A stretch of 64,000 nucleotides of DNA from Anseranas semipalmata. Taxonomy: Eukaryota; Chordata; Aves; Anseriformes; Anseranatidae. The stretch's first letter is position 1. Each line of letters starts with the position of its first letter. Both the position numbers and the translations under genes were made by a program. Below the pieces are notes generated by a model. That model saw nothing but the letters and a program-made list of their open reading frames with translations, was not told the origin of the DNA and made no database searches. Where the stretch lies: contig VXAA01001963.1 in assembly GCA_013399115.1 (NCBI GenBank), positions 91,250-155,249 on the forward strand. The letters run 5' to 3'. Shown here piece after piece: positions 1-12,831 of this stretch.

Positions 1-663
1 ACATACGTCTTAGCTAACACTGAGTGTCCAGATCCTTTGCCTTCTATCAGCTGGCATTTGCTATAGCACTGTATTTGTCCCCAAATCCTTAACAGGACTC
101 TTTCCCTAGCAGGAATGATCTGAATGAACGCAGTGAACAGTGAAGTAGATGTTGGAAAGAACAAAACTAATCCCGTTGCTCTCTCTTGTAGTCATCCCAC
201 AGTAATCCACCCTTGTGAATTACTGCCCTCTCAGCAGCCTCTTGACCACAATAAAAAGCTCCTTTCAATTCATCAATTTTTAGTTTTGCATGGTACAGTT
301 TCCAACTGCCACAGTGAAGCACAACATTGCTTGCAATATATTCACATTTGGATTGCACTCTTCAAGACACTTCTTTCTTTTCATGCTTGTGTGATGTACC
401 AGCATGCTGCCCTGGGTTAATAAAGCATCATTCTCAATTTCTTGCCTTATCTGTCTGGTTATACTGCAATAAGCCTAATCCGTCACTGTGGGTCTTTTGT
501 GCCAATTATGACTCTAGAAAAGATATACAGGTTTAGAGGCAGGCACCTTCCAAAAAGTACTTGGTTGATTAGGAAAAGAAATGGTATTTTCCAGAACAAC
601 TATAAAAACAGTTCATAAAGCAAAGAAGCTTGAAGCCCAGAAAATTTCCACTTGTAGCTCAGG
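1..663. other. Intergenic, nothing recognised
   Basis: AT-rich sequence. The open frames on either strand (up to 98 codons) have no recognisable domain and overlap one another in opposite strands. Confidence 0.6.
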
Positions 664-1200
664 AGTCACAGAATCACAGAATCACAGAATCGTTCAGGTT
701 GGAAGAGACCTCCAAGATCACCTAGTCCAACCTCTGACCTAACTCTAACAAGGCCCACACTAAACCATATCTCTAAGCTCAACATCTAAACGTCTTTTAA
801 AGACCTCCAGGGATGGTGACTCAACCACTTCCCTGGGCAGCCCATTCCAATGCCTAACTACCCTTTCGGTAAAGAAGTTTTTCCTAATATTCAACCTAAA
901 CCTCCCCTGACGCAACTTGAGCCCATTCCCCCTCGTCCTGTCACCAGGCACGTGGGAGAAGAGACCAATCCCTACCTCACTACAGCCTCCTTTAAGGTAC
1001 CTGTAGAGAGCGATAAGGTCACCCCTGAGCCTCCTCTTCTCCAGGCTGAACAACCCCTCAGCCGTACCTCGTAAGGCTTGTTCTCCAGACCCCTCACCAG
1101 CTTTGTTGCCCTTCTCTGGACTCTCTTGAGCACCTCCATGTCCTTCTTGTAGTGAGGGGCCCAAAACTGAACACAGTACTCGAGGTGCGGCCTCACCAAA
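664..1200 (-). mobile_element. CR1 LINE, 5'-truncated 3' end with ORF2 C-terminus
   Basis: On the minus strand the element ends with the tandem octamer tail seen as tcacagaatcacagaatcac at 666-691, diagnostic of CR1. The translated minus strand shows the CR1 ORF2 C-terminal region: [20 protein letters not shown], a Lys/Arg-rich [13 protein letters not shown] segment, then [20 protein letters not shown] and [19 protein letters not shown]. One frameshift near 1060 separates the two parts. The homology stops near 1200 (LVRPHLEY), so the copy lacks the endonuclease and most of the reverse transcriptase. This is typical target-primed 5' truncation and the copy cannot move by itself. Moderately preserved; target-site duplication not identified. 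Confidence 0.93.
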
Positions 1201-4200
1201 GTCATTTTGTTCAAGAGATCTGCAGAGATGCAGAAAAGCCCAAATTGCCTATTTGTTATTCTTAACAACCTATAGGCTGCAGAATTCCCCATTAGGATCT
1301 GTGAAGGTCTTGCTTAGCTAGCAAGGTGACATGACTCACCCATAGCTTTGATTTATGGTGTTAGGAGTTAACCTGACATTACTCAGATAATTTGCATCAC
1401 TTTAATTAGTTTGTTAAGACCAATAATCAAAATTCCTTCTTTGTCTTAGGGCAGTCATTAGCTTTTGTTTTTCTACAGACTGGCATCAAATAAGACACTT
1501 CTGTACTGGCCTCACTGTACGAGCCTTGCTTCTCTTCAAATCTGATGCTCCAGAACCAGCCTGACAACTTGGAAACTCATATGACTGCCACATGGAATTG
1601 TGAAGAGATGCAACAATGACTGAAAGCATTTGAAGTTTATGATAGAAATTCAGTTGTAGCCTTGGCAATGGTGCTGATTTATAACATCTAAGAAAAACAA
1701 ATTTAAAGTTGTCTAGAGGAAATGCCCACAATTTGCTTCACACTGGACTCAGTAATCAGTTATTATTCATTACGATGAAGTAATGCACTGAAATGACAGT
1801 TCCCACACAATTACCCTTCCAAAACACTCCCCTGAAAAACAGGTTCTTGCTCCAGCAGCCAGACCCAAGCAGCAGCTCCTCCCACTCAGTAAAGCCCAGA
1901 GTGCAGCAGCTGCCCTGCAAACACACAGCAGTGGTGCATCTCCACAGCGCTGTCTGCCATATTCACAGCAGCTCTTCTGTGATGTCCAGAAGACCAATTA
2001 ACTTGGACTTTATTTAGAAATGCTGATTATAATTTCAGTATCCTTTTGCTTATAGCCACAGGAAAAAGTGATGAAATGACCATAGGATAGCCAGGAACAC
2101 CCTCAGAAAGGAAGCAGAGCAAAGCTCCACACAACAGTATAATTATATCACTAATATTTTTATCACTGAGGTCAGTTTAACCTTTGTACTACAGCCTGTA
2201 GCCTGTATAAATTTGAGAATAGTTTCTGCCTAGTGACTGTTGGTGGTTTCTAGTGGTAATATGATGAAGAGGATCCTCTGAAATTCACGTTCCCTGTGGT
2301 AGGGAGTTTCCTCCAGAGAAGCTGAGGGAAGCCGCAGCCAGCAACAGTCATAGCATCAAGAAAGGGAACTTTGGTAGTGCTCAGCTGCACCTGCTTTTCA
2401 ACCATTACCACCTTCCCAGTAGGGGTGCACCAAAAGCCACAAGTGAGGCAAGCATCCCTGCTGCCCAACTTCTCCCCTCCTGCCAGACGTGGCCAGGAGA
2501 AGCAGCCCTACAGCGGGGCTGCTGCTGGGTGTCTTCTCCCTCCTCAGGGAGGTCGGTGTGCTTGTATGCCCGAGCCCGCTCGCTGCCGTGGGTACGAATG
2601 CAGGAAATCCATTTGAAAGGAGTTCTCAGGAACTCCCTTCCTGTTGTAAGGAGCTGGGACTGCAGCTATGTTATTGAATTCAATGCCATTATGTTAGCAG
2701 CTTAAAAATGCAACAAAATCACAATGAAATTATCTAGGCCATTGTATTTGTCTAAACCAAGTAAAAATGCAAAGGAGTGGCATGAACAATGACAAGTAAT
2801 TAGCATGTTAATATTCTTTCCTATTAATATATAAAATATTACCGTTAACATGGATAGAAATATTTAAAAAACACGCTGAATTTGGGCAGCATCCTTTAAA
2901 CTGGGAAGTCATCACCCACACCCTGCTGCTGGCAAGCAGAGCTACGGACACAGAGCAGCAGTGGGGATTTGAGACAGGTAATCCTAAAGCAGGAAGCTTG
3001 TTAGAGATCAGAAGGCCAGTTCAGAGGCTTTGATTTTTTTCAGTTTGGATTTTTTGTCTTTTATATGCTCATTTATAATATTAGAAAGCCAAAGACTTTT
3101 TTTTTTTTTTTTTAAAAAGGATAAGCAACCAGTATCAGTAGTTAGTTTCCCACATGGCACTTCTGCAATACCATTTTCTTTCATAATTATTCCTTTTTCT
3201 TTTTGTTCAAACACAACCCAGTGCAAATGAAACTGCATGCCTGTCTTCTGTGGTTTAAACCTTTGTTTATGCACTAATGAATCTAACTAGGTGTCATAGC
3301 ACACTCTAATGAGCATCACTCGCTTTCATTTAACTCTACAGCTTGCCATTATACACTTTAGAAGAGCTGTTGGTTTATTCATAGCAATCACTAGATATTC
3401 TTTTTCATTAGATAGATACCAGTTTTCCCTGTTGTGCCTTTCATTATTAAAGAAACTATGAAATGTTAATACTGGCCACAAAATCCATGGCAAAAATGCC
3501 CCCAGTCCTATTTGAAATGTAATTGCTTGTGTTGTAAAGGATCTTAAAGATCAGAGCACAATCAGCTTGAAATTTTATTCATTTATTTATGAAAAAAAAT
3601 GACAAAGAAAATTCAAGAAGGTGGCTCTGTATAACCCACTTTTCCAATTTACCTTGTTAACTGAATTTCTCTTAGTTAATTTAATCAGCAGGACTGCAAT
3701 TATAAAAGAGTCCATAAATAACTATTAAGAGCTATCATATTCCTATCCAAGTTCTTATCTTTAAAATTTTAACCCAGAAATGCTTACACTTTTCAGAGCT
3801 TAGCCCTGAATCAGTTTTGAAAGGGCTTTTCTCTAACAAGCCACCCCTGAATTCTTCACTCTGTTAACAGGCATACCCCAAAGCAGCCCCCGTGAACTAT
3901 ATTTGTGTAGAATTTAATCACTACAGTTTATGGCCAGACCTCAAATGTTTAATTCAGCTAGAACTGGGCTCCTTTTTCATGACAATGATGCCAGTCACAA
4001 GTTGATACAGATCTTATATGATGTTTTCAACATCATGTTGATGATCTTGTAAGTTTAGAATTTTTGAAGAATTGATATATTTCATTTAATTTACTAATCC
4101 TTTTATTTTTAAAATGTTTCCATGCTAATAATTTCTTCACCTTTCTTCCCTATTATTGTGAATTTGACAAATTTAAAAGAGACTAACAGAAGTACTACTT

Positions 4201-7200
4201 CAGGCAAAACTTTGCAGAGTTCATATATCAATTTTTTAAATATTTATTACAAACCATGCATCGGTTTTCATACTACTGTCTCATAACTGTGCCTCATTTA
4301 GCATGACCAGCTTCTAAATTAAGATAAATGTAGCTATTATTTGAATTTAAATTTCATTATTCTGTCACTTCACACACTGAAGACTGAAGGTGCATTTAAT
4401 TTACTTGACTTTGCAGTCACATCATCGTTGTACATAATCTGCCACAGATATTGTACCCTAGAACATGTCCTAGAGCATTACTTTACCTCAACCAATTTGA
4501 GGCTTTCTAGATCCCCCCCAGTAAAATTGGCTAAATACTATTTGTATTTTACAGTGCTTTAGTTCTACTACACAGTTGTGCTCTGAGTACAAGAACACCC
4601 AGAAAAGCACACACACACACAAAAAAAATTATTAGATCTTATTTCCATAACATCACAGTAGCTAAAGGGTAATCATGGAGGTTATCTTCATTTCTGTTTT
4701 GATTATTCTAATTTTAGTCTCTTAACTATTTTGTTTTAGGCAAATCCAAACACTGACATGTTTTATTTGTTCATTATCTATGAATCTTTGGTCAAATCCT
4801 TGACAAAGATGTTGGCCATATTGTATTTTGATTTATTTATCTCTTACACATCTTCTGAGTGCTAAGACAAGCCAATCTCTGCTTCTGGAAATTTTATATT
4901 CGTTTCTATATTAACTTCTAATGAGGTAGTAGTAACCACAAAATGTTTGGATTATACATATTTAATGTATGCATGCAAGCATGTAACAAGAATTCCTGTG
5001 CAAAATATCATTCTTATGATTTTACCTTGATAGGGAAAACTTTCATATAAACCAGCATAAAAAATCTTTCGTGAAAATTCTGTTGTGTTCTTTAAACTGG
5101 GTTGTTGCTAGCAAAAGCTAAGTTTCTAAATAAATAATGAAAAGGTATGCATAAATACCATCTTAAAAAATTCTTGACTGGTCATGCCATTATTCTCTTA
5201 TACTCAGATATTTAACTGCCATCACAAACCTTTTTCTTGTGCAGTAACCTTTCTGATAAGCACCCTGTCAAGAACACCTGTAGCTTTAGGTATATCTTAA
5301 ACTTCTGGATACTAATTTTGAATTGAATAAGGGAGTCTAAAACATTTTTCCTCCTCAGTTGAGCAGTATACTTGTGTTTGAATTAAGATGTTTAAATGCG
5401 ATGTATATGTATGTGTTAATATTCAGTCAAGTGTGTTTGCTATATTACAACACAAGAACTGAAAAACAGAAACCATTCCGACTCAGGCCATTGGCCAGTG
5501 TGTTTGCGACATGGATCGCAAGAAGGAACATATACTCTGACTTAAAGCATCTGAAAATTTAAACGCATCTCTTGAATATAAGAAATTCTTTCTGTCCCTC
5601 ACTAGTAAGAGATGCAATCTCTCATTCCACTTCCAGCCATGTGGCCTTATTGGTCTAGACAACGGTAATTATTGCTGAGACTTTCTCCCTCCTGTGCTTG
5701 TCTGGGTGAATATGAACATAAAATACGCTGAGTATCAGTGCCCTGCAGATAATTAGTTGAAATAAACAACCAAGATGATTAGAATACCACCTGGGATTCT
5801 GCCACACCAAGATGAAGGAGAAGGCTCAAGGAGAAGGTGTAATTCCTGAAGAACCTGAAATAACAAACAACTGTCTATATACTGGATAATCACAGCTGTG
5901 AAGTATGTTACCAGCTTCTCACAGTAGAAATGAGCAGCAGGGAAGGAAACACTTAGTAAAGAGATCAGTTCAGCAAGCATTGGATATGGGAAATAGAAGC
6001 ATTCTTCTCAATATCTATAAAGCATTCACAGAAACACTATAGTTGATTCCTTCACCTGTGTGCATATGTGCACCAGAAAACAATGCATTCATTGGTGAAA
6101 CGTTGAGGCATTCCCTGGAAAATTAACCCTCCTTTCAAAAAGCCAGCTAAGGCTTCTCAGGTGGGCTAAGGAACAGAAAAGACCACCAGTGAAAGCATCT
6201 CTACAACCTGAGTTGCACACAAACAGTTCTGTTTGTTTTGACATCAGTATCTGATCTAAAATTACTTTCATTCAGACCAGTTTTCAGCTCATAAAATTAT
6301 TTAAGATTTCTTGTCTTATGTAAGTAAAAATGACTTGCGTAAAAAAAAAAGAAAAAAGAAAAAAGAAAAAAGAAAAAACCACCACTCACTCCAGAAACAC
6401 TTGCTAACATGAGGTTTGATCCACATTTTGCCCAAACCAGGCATCATCCCCAAAAGCTTCCCCTTGTCCATGCTTTACAGTCTCCCTTCAGTTTTCTCTT
6501 CCTCTTAAAACCTGATTTTCATTCTGTTCAAAAACAGTTCTCAAAGTTCATATGTATTCAAATAACCCATTTCAGTTCAGAATAAACAACAACAAAGAAA
6601 GAGTAAATATGTTACAAAATATGTTACAGACTAGAGAGAAATCAGGAAGGAAGATACACCCAAGTCTAATGGAGCCTTGGTAATTTATACATCCTATCAC
6701 AGAAAGGATGTGATAAGACTCTGAAATCAAGCTGAGACACCCATGGTTTAAGAAACTAGAAAGTCTCTTCCAGATTGTTTTTGTTTCTTCCTTGAAAGAC
6801 TTCTGAACTAGAAAACAATTTAACAGTTTCTTTACTTCCATCTTGCCCCCCACCATATAATAAGGACTTGTTTCTTTCATATTAAAATGTAGACTGTCAG
6901 AAGAATCCATTTCCTCTGTGGAGTTTTCCCATAACCTTTATATAACTTACTATGTTTTTCTTCCTTTATTCATATTTACTTTTTTTTTTTTTTCCTGGTG
7001 GCATGATCGGAAATTTGGAAGTGTTTATAACACTACAAAAAATCCCCAGAAAGTTTCTGTGATATTGCCTATATGTATATTTTGTCTGTAAAACCATACA
7101 TGAAGACTGAACTCTTGATACATACAAATTGTATCTTGGAATTTTACAGGGAGTTGTAAGACTCCCACATCTTTCCTGTGATCAATTACAAAACAGAACT

Positions 7201-10200
7201 AAAAGAATGATAAAGAAAGCTAAAGAACAAATACTAAAAGCAATCCACATGGTGTCACCTTGCTGATATGGTTTTGGGAAATTTCAGCAGAAATAATTCC
7301 AAATATTGAACAAAGCCATAAATGTTAACTCATCTCAGTTATTTCAGAAGTGTATTTATTTCTGATTTTCATTAGCATGCAAATAAATCAAGTTTTTTTT
7401 TCTTTTTTTTTTTTTTTAAAAAAAAGCAACCTTTTTCACACATTATCAGTTTGCCCTGAGGTTCTTTTGCATTATGAAGGATAGGAGTTGGATAGGAGTT
7501 TTCCATTTCAGTTTAAATCTAGAACACCAGCATTACAGTATCTCATCCATCCAATTACAGTTGGTGCTTAAAGCTGCAGACAAATAGAAGAAATATTATG
7601 TACTGCATACAGGAAATATAGCACCTCACAAGAAAATATCTTAAAGGTGGTTTGATCAAAAAAAAAATCTGCAAATATTTTAATTAGACAAGTATTTTAT
7701 GTATTCCCTACTTCCCTTCCATCATACTTTTCTCCTCATCTATAGCCTCTTACTCTATTTACCCTGCAATAAGAAGGAAAAGATAGCAGATACATTCAGA
7801 ATAATAGAAAAGTATTCTTAGCAAACAAAGACAGTTGTGCCGTAGCCACTTTTATTTTAAAGAGATGGTGGCATTTTGATTGTATTAATTTAGAACTTTG
7901 GAAAGTCTTCTATTCAGTGCTAGCTAGCCTGTTCCTCAACTGTGGGCCATATAGAAATGCTCCCTCAACTTGTTCTTGATTCCTCAATATGCATTCCTGC
8001 CTGTTCTGTTGAAGAGTTTATATAATTGTAAGAGACACAGCTATGTCAATTATGTAGAAACAGCACTAGAACACAAGGGAAGGAGCACAGTACACTTGCT
8101 AGACTGTAAGAAGATGAGCTTTACAATATTGTACCTATTTGTGTTAAAGAGGGAAGGAGCACTTCTGCAGGATCCCAGCTCTGAGTGTACAAGCCTCATA
8201 GAGGTCTAACTTTCTCTTTTCTCTGCCTCACCTTGTCTGTTTGAAGTCAGGCTCATCCATTTCATAAGCAACTTTACCTGGTTAGCATTCATTTTCAAAC
8301 ATCCAATCACTGTAATGCAGAAATAAGATGAATCTGGTACTGGAGAGGAAAGAGCAGGCTTGCACTTGCATTGAATATTATATGCTAATGATAACATTGC
8401 TGCCACCCCACAAATTTGTTGAGTAAGCTGAATGTATCTGCAAAATTACCAAATTACTGCATGCCTAACTTGTTATCATTAAAAGAAAGCACCCATGCAG
8501 ACACAGCCACATCAGTGCCAACAAACCAGGCTTTGTCTTCACACATCTGCTTCACTTTTGTATGACTCCCCACACAGAATCCATCACAGCTTGGAGCTGG
8601 CAATCCATCAGCATTTAAAGGCAAAACAACCAGCCTGGTAAGGAAGGGGTGGGAGGGAGGAGATAAATCACCCACACCTCACACCTGTGATGTCAGCCCT
8701 TCTCTGCAGGCAACGTGATACCCAAGAGGGTTAATAGCTAATTAGTCTCTCTGCTCATTTAGCGTGGGGGTTCTAGTGAAACAAGACTCACTAATTTAGC
8801 TAAATTATACTTTTAAAACATGATATGTTCTCCAAGGAATAGACTGGAAACTAAAAGTCATGTGTTGGGCCTTCAGGAAGGAAAGGCCACACATGTGCAA
8901 AAAAATGGCCCTTTATTTCTAGCATCAGTTACGCTTCACTTGTAGGGAAGATTGGCCTAATATAAGGGAACCTGAAAACCCCTCTCAGTGCAGTGGGAAA
9001 CCTCTGGCATTAAGAAAAGCACATTAAAGCAGGCCAGAGGAGAACTTTAACAAATTAGACCATGAAAATATTCAAATGTTCATTGAGTTCAATTATCATT
9101 ACTATATATTTCATGATAATGTATAATAAAACAATAATAGCTATAGCATGAATTTGAATTGAATTTCAAAGAAATTTGTAAAAAATATAAATATTAACAT
9201 ATCAAGACTTTGGAAAGAGAATTAGCCTATTAAGTCAAATCCTGTTTCTTCATTTCCAGTCCCGCTCAGATCAGGGGTAAACACTAAGTAAGATGACATG
9301 GTAGACACCGATCGATGTAAAACGAGTTGTTGGTCTCAGGCCAGGTCCTAGAAGACAGACACGGACCTCACAAAGCCATCTGTAGTAATTGGTCCCCTGG
9401 GCCTTTGTCTTGCAGATGTCTACACACAGTTTTGTGCACATGAGCAGCAGCACTTGTTCAAAGACATTCTGGTTTTGGCATTGTATTCTCTGGAGCAACT
9501 CACATTCATGAATATCAGTACACATTGAAGCATTTGCAGTGTCAGAATACAGGTTGACAACTTCAGAAGTCTTGTCAGAAATGGAAGGAACATAAAAGTT
9601 AAACTATCCATTCACCTGTTTGTGTGGGGCCTCTATTCTTAATGGAGAAACAGTGTCGAGGCTGTGTTTGTCTGCCTGTCGGTGTGTGAGCAGACTGCTG
9701 CCATTCCTGTTCTGTGGATAGTTCTTCTGTGGAAAAAATGTCCTGTGGAGGACATCTTTACACTTTTAAACCAGAAGATGCAAATTCTTATTTTACCAAG
9801 AAAGAAAAGTGCTTAAAACTATAAATAATTTTATGATTAGAAAGGCTACATTTTACAAAGTGAACAACACTCTGTTGCCTTCCCTTCCAAGAAACATGAC
9901 AGAAACATTTTCCATTTCATTAATCCATGGAGACTGTAATATTGATGTTTCTTATTAAAGCCAGGTTGACCAATAAATGAAAACTCCTTCCATATGTATG
10001 AATACTGATTAATGTCTATTATACCAGTACCTGAAGACATTGCATTGCTCTGTGCAAGCCACAGAAATAAAAGAACCATTTTGTCACCATTATCTGTATG
10101 TACATGAACAGATAAAAAGTCCATGTGACTTATCCTCAGGAGGCTGCAGTATATCCTAACACAACTGCTCTGCTTTTGTAGTTTATGGAAAGTCAGCTAG

Positions 10201-10920
10201 ACCTTACCTGTTACATTCTGTGGGCAAACCAGAGATGGTTGTGCCTTGCTAGTGCTAGAGGAACATTGTTACTGCCATTTTTTTTCTTCTTTCCTTCTAG
10301 AGGCATAAGGGCATCTTTTACATGTATCACAAAAATATATAAAAAAAAATGAAAGAACAATTTTTAGAAAAGAATTTTGCCCCTCACACATCCCTCAAAA
10401 ACACATAAAGCTATAATTTTCTCATGGATACATTTCATACAAGTCATACACACATGAAAAGTTACTTCTGTCACGTGTCAGATTTTCATCTCCTGCTACA
10501 AGGATACACCCAGCTTTTTCTAAGACTAGCCAGCAGAAAATAAAATATCTGTTCTAAAATTTTAGCTCTATTACAAGAGTACCTAAAAGAATAATCTGCA
10601 AAATCAGTGAAGTTTTTTTTTTATGATCTGGGTGTGTTAACATGACTACTTCATTTACAGCGGCACAGATTCGTTTTCATAGTTTCTGACTCTGTGAATG
10701 ACTTTGTGCTTTATGTGTATCCAAGCCATATGTGATATAGCCATGCTAGTGTTAAAAAGACTCCATGGGGTCAGACTAAAGGTTGATTTAGTCTATAACC
10801 TGTCCTTGACAGTGGCCAAAGAGGGAAGGAAAGGTAAATATCTGGTGGTAATTCCCCAATACATTAATTCTTTTTCCAGAGTACTGCAGCCAAGGACTTC
10901 CTCAACCAGAAAGAGTAGAA
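1201..10920. other. Intergenic AT-rich DNA
   Basis: No coding exon, RNA gene or recognised repeat beyond simple tracts: T runs at about 3096-3112 and 6980-6993, and T/A runs at 7391-7424. A compact stretch at 8630-8810 holds T-box-like (cacacctcacacct), GATA-like (agataa) and homeodomain-like (ctaattag) words and could be an enhancer. A Cys-rich minus-strand frame at 9271-9525 was considered and rejected. Confidence 0.55.
6341..6378 (+). repeat. (A6G)n-like simple repeat
   Basis: A run of ten A followed by repeated gaaaaaa units, pure purine on the plus strand. Confidence 0.95.
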
Positions 10921-11112
10921 TTGTAACTAGCTTGTAAATCAGACTACAGGCTATGAATATTTGTCCTAATGTACAATCTACAAAGGTTTCTTACTGGAAT
11001 CAATCACTTTGGTGTTGTAAACACCATCTTAGACTACTGCAACACATTTGTCCCTGAGGGCATAAAGCCAGAACAGCTTAAAGGTGGGTAAACCCATCCT
11101 CCTGAAATTCCA
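10921..11112 (+). repeat. Inverted repeat pair, left copy
   Basis: The reverse complement matches 12655-12831. The core 10982-11112 aligns ungapped over about 131 bases with about 18 mismatches by hand count (about 86% identity), 14 of them transitions. The outer about 60 bases (around aggctatgaa) are weaker and need indels. Family not recognised: an old interspersed repeat inserted twice, long terminal inverted repeats of a decayed DNA transposon, or a local inverted duplication are all possible. Confidence 0.8.
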
Positions 11113-12654
11113 GTGTGAACTTACTGCAGGTAAATAACTCTTAATGAATTTTCCTTCTCTGAATGTGTTGAATTGCTTCTGTACCTGTGTAAAGTTTTGG
11201 CATCCCTAAAAATCTGTAGCAATGATTTCCTCCGAGTAATTTGTACTTTATGAAGGAACGCCCCTTTCTATTTCTTTTGCGCTTGTCACCTGATAATTTC
11301 ATTTTATTTCATTTCTTAGTTATATTGAATAGTCATTCCTTCCCTGTATATCATTACTGTTACTCATAATTTATATAGCCCTATTACTCATCTGTCTCCT
11401 CCTTCTGAGGCTAAGGAATCTAACCCTGCTTATCTGTTTCTCATATATCTTTCAACATCCTTATTGCTATTCTCTCTACCCTTTCTAGTTTCACTGTGTT
11501 AATGTGTTAAATGTGTTCTTTAGTTGGTGACACATTACTGATTTTAAATATCAACTTATGGAACCAGTAATTTTGACCCTCGAATTTTCTTTACTTCTCA
11601 GATAGTGGAGACAGCAATGTTATATTTTATATTTATGTTTTCAGAATAGGATCAGTAAAACAAACAAACAAACAAACAAACAAAACAAATAAACAAACAA
11701 AAAACACTGGAATTTGTAACATCAACAGTAAAAAAAAAAAACAACTAGTAAAGATGAACTGAAATGAACTGTACAGCATGAGTCGTGCTGCAATGAAAGA
11801 AAAAAACATATGATGCAAGTTCTTCTTTCCTAGATGCAAAAATAAGTCTCATATCTTAATCACATAATAATTTGTAATTCAATTTCGAGTGGAAGGTTGT
11901 TTTTCTTCTTCTAAGCTTTGCACACTTTCACAGTGTTCTGCTGACTGTATCAGAAGATATGTTTATCCCTTGTGAGGCAGACACATTACACGAATCACCA
12001 ACTGAAGAACCACATAGTTTGGTTTAGGTTCTCTTTGATTGAATTTAGATAAATAATTTGTTATTTTGAAGACACAGCTGTCTGGCTAAACCTCAACATC
12101 ATTACTAGCTCTTCGACATGCTGGGCTGTGGAACCTGGCCAGCGGGGTCCAGCATCTCACTAAAAAAGCATGCAGTAATGCGATACGGTAAGGCATTAAC
12201 ATAAGTACGGAACATATTATTTACATGGCATGTTCTCAGACACAATGTTTTAAGTTTTCTGCTATATCAAATACCTCATATGTCTGCTGAAGCAAGTGTG
12301 TGTGTTTTTTTTTTCATTTGCGATGGTAATACATTTAAATAATATTCATAAAATACTATTAATATTATGAGTACTAAAAATAGCAATAGTAATAATGCTA
12401 TCATAAATTCTGAACATTTTTATTGGAAGAAGTCATTTTAGAAAAGCAAGGTATGGGTAAGAACAATGTTAGCAATAGAAAATAATAGTATGTTTGAAAT
12501 TATTGAAAAAAAATCACCAAAAATTTCTGAAGCTCTGGTTCCTCTGTAGCCTGTTGGAGATTGACCACTGGCTTGCATAGGGTCAGGAACTCATTCAGTT
12601 AGACAGAAAAACTTAAGAAATATGTAAATCACCCATTTCATTTCATGAGAGGTT
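11113..12654. other. Spacer between the inverted repeats
   Basis: About 1.54 kb of AT-rich sequence with the AAAC microsatellite. No transposase-like or other coding frame of useful length is seen, so if the flanking repeats are transposon termini the interior is decayed or non-autonomous. Confidence 0.6.
11657..11706 (+). repeat. (AAAC)n microsatellite
   Basis: An interrupted run of caaa units (aaacaaacaaacaaac, then an imperfect caaaacaaat part) lies between the two inverted repeats. It is a low-complexity tract without coding content. Confidence 0.95.
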
Positions 12655-12831
12655 TGGAATTTCAGGAAGATGGGTTTACCCACCTTTAGGCTGTTTGGAC
12701 TATATGCCCTCAGGGACAGGTGGGTTACAATGGTCTAAAACGGCATTTACAATACCAAAGTGATTTATTCCAGTAAGAAACCTTTAGAAGCACATCAATA
12801 CAAAATTTCATAGCCTTAGTTTGAGTTACAG
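12655..12831 (-). repeat. Inverted repeat pair, right copy
   Basis: The minus-strand partner of 10921-11112. It shares, among others, ccctgagggcata, aaaggtgggtaaacccatc and aaaggtttcttactggaat in the same order and spacing. Similarity ends abruptly at the inner side of both copies, at cctgaaattcca. That is a sharp shared boundary and favours a transposon-like unit. Confidence 0.8.

Noticed and set aside
9271..9611. Cys-rich minus-strand open frames that look like a secreted-domain exon, considered as a distal THSD7A exon (that gene lies on this side in human)
   Set aside because: No thrombospondin-type W-x-x-W or CSV-type pattern, no clear splice sites with a matching phase and no partner exon; frames of this length are expected by chance.
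12101..12190. A GC-richer patch (cagcggggtccagcatctc) considered as a tRNA-like or SINE head
   Set aside because: No A-box/B-box pair with the right spacing and no cloverleaf could be drawn.
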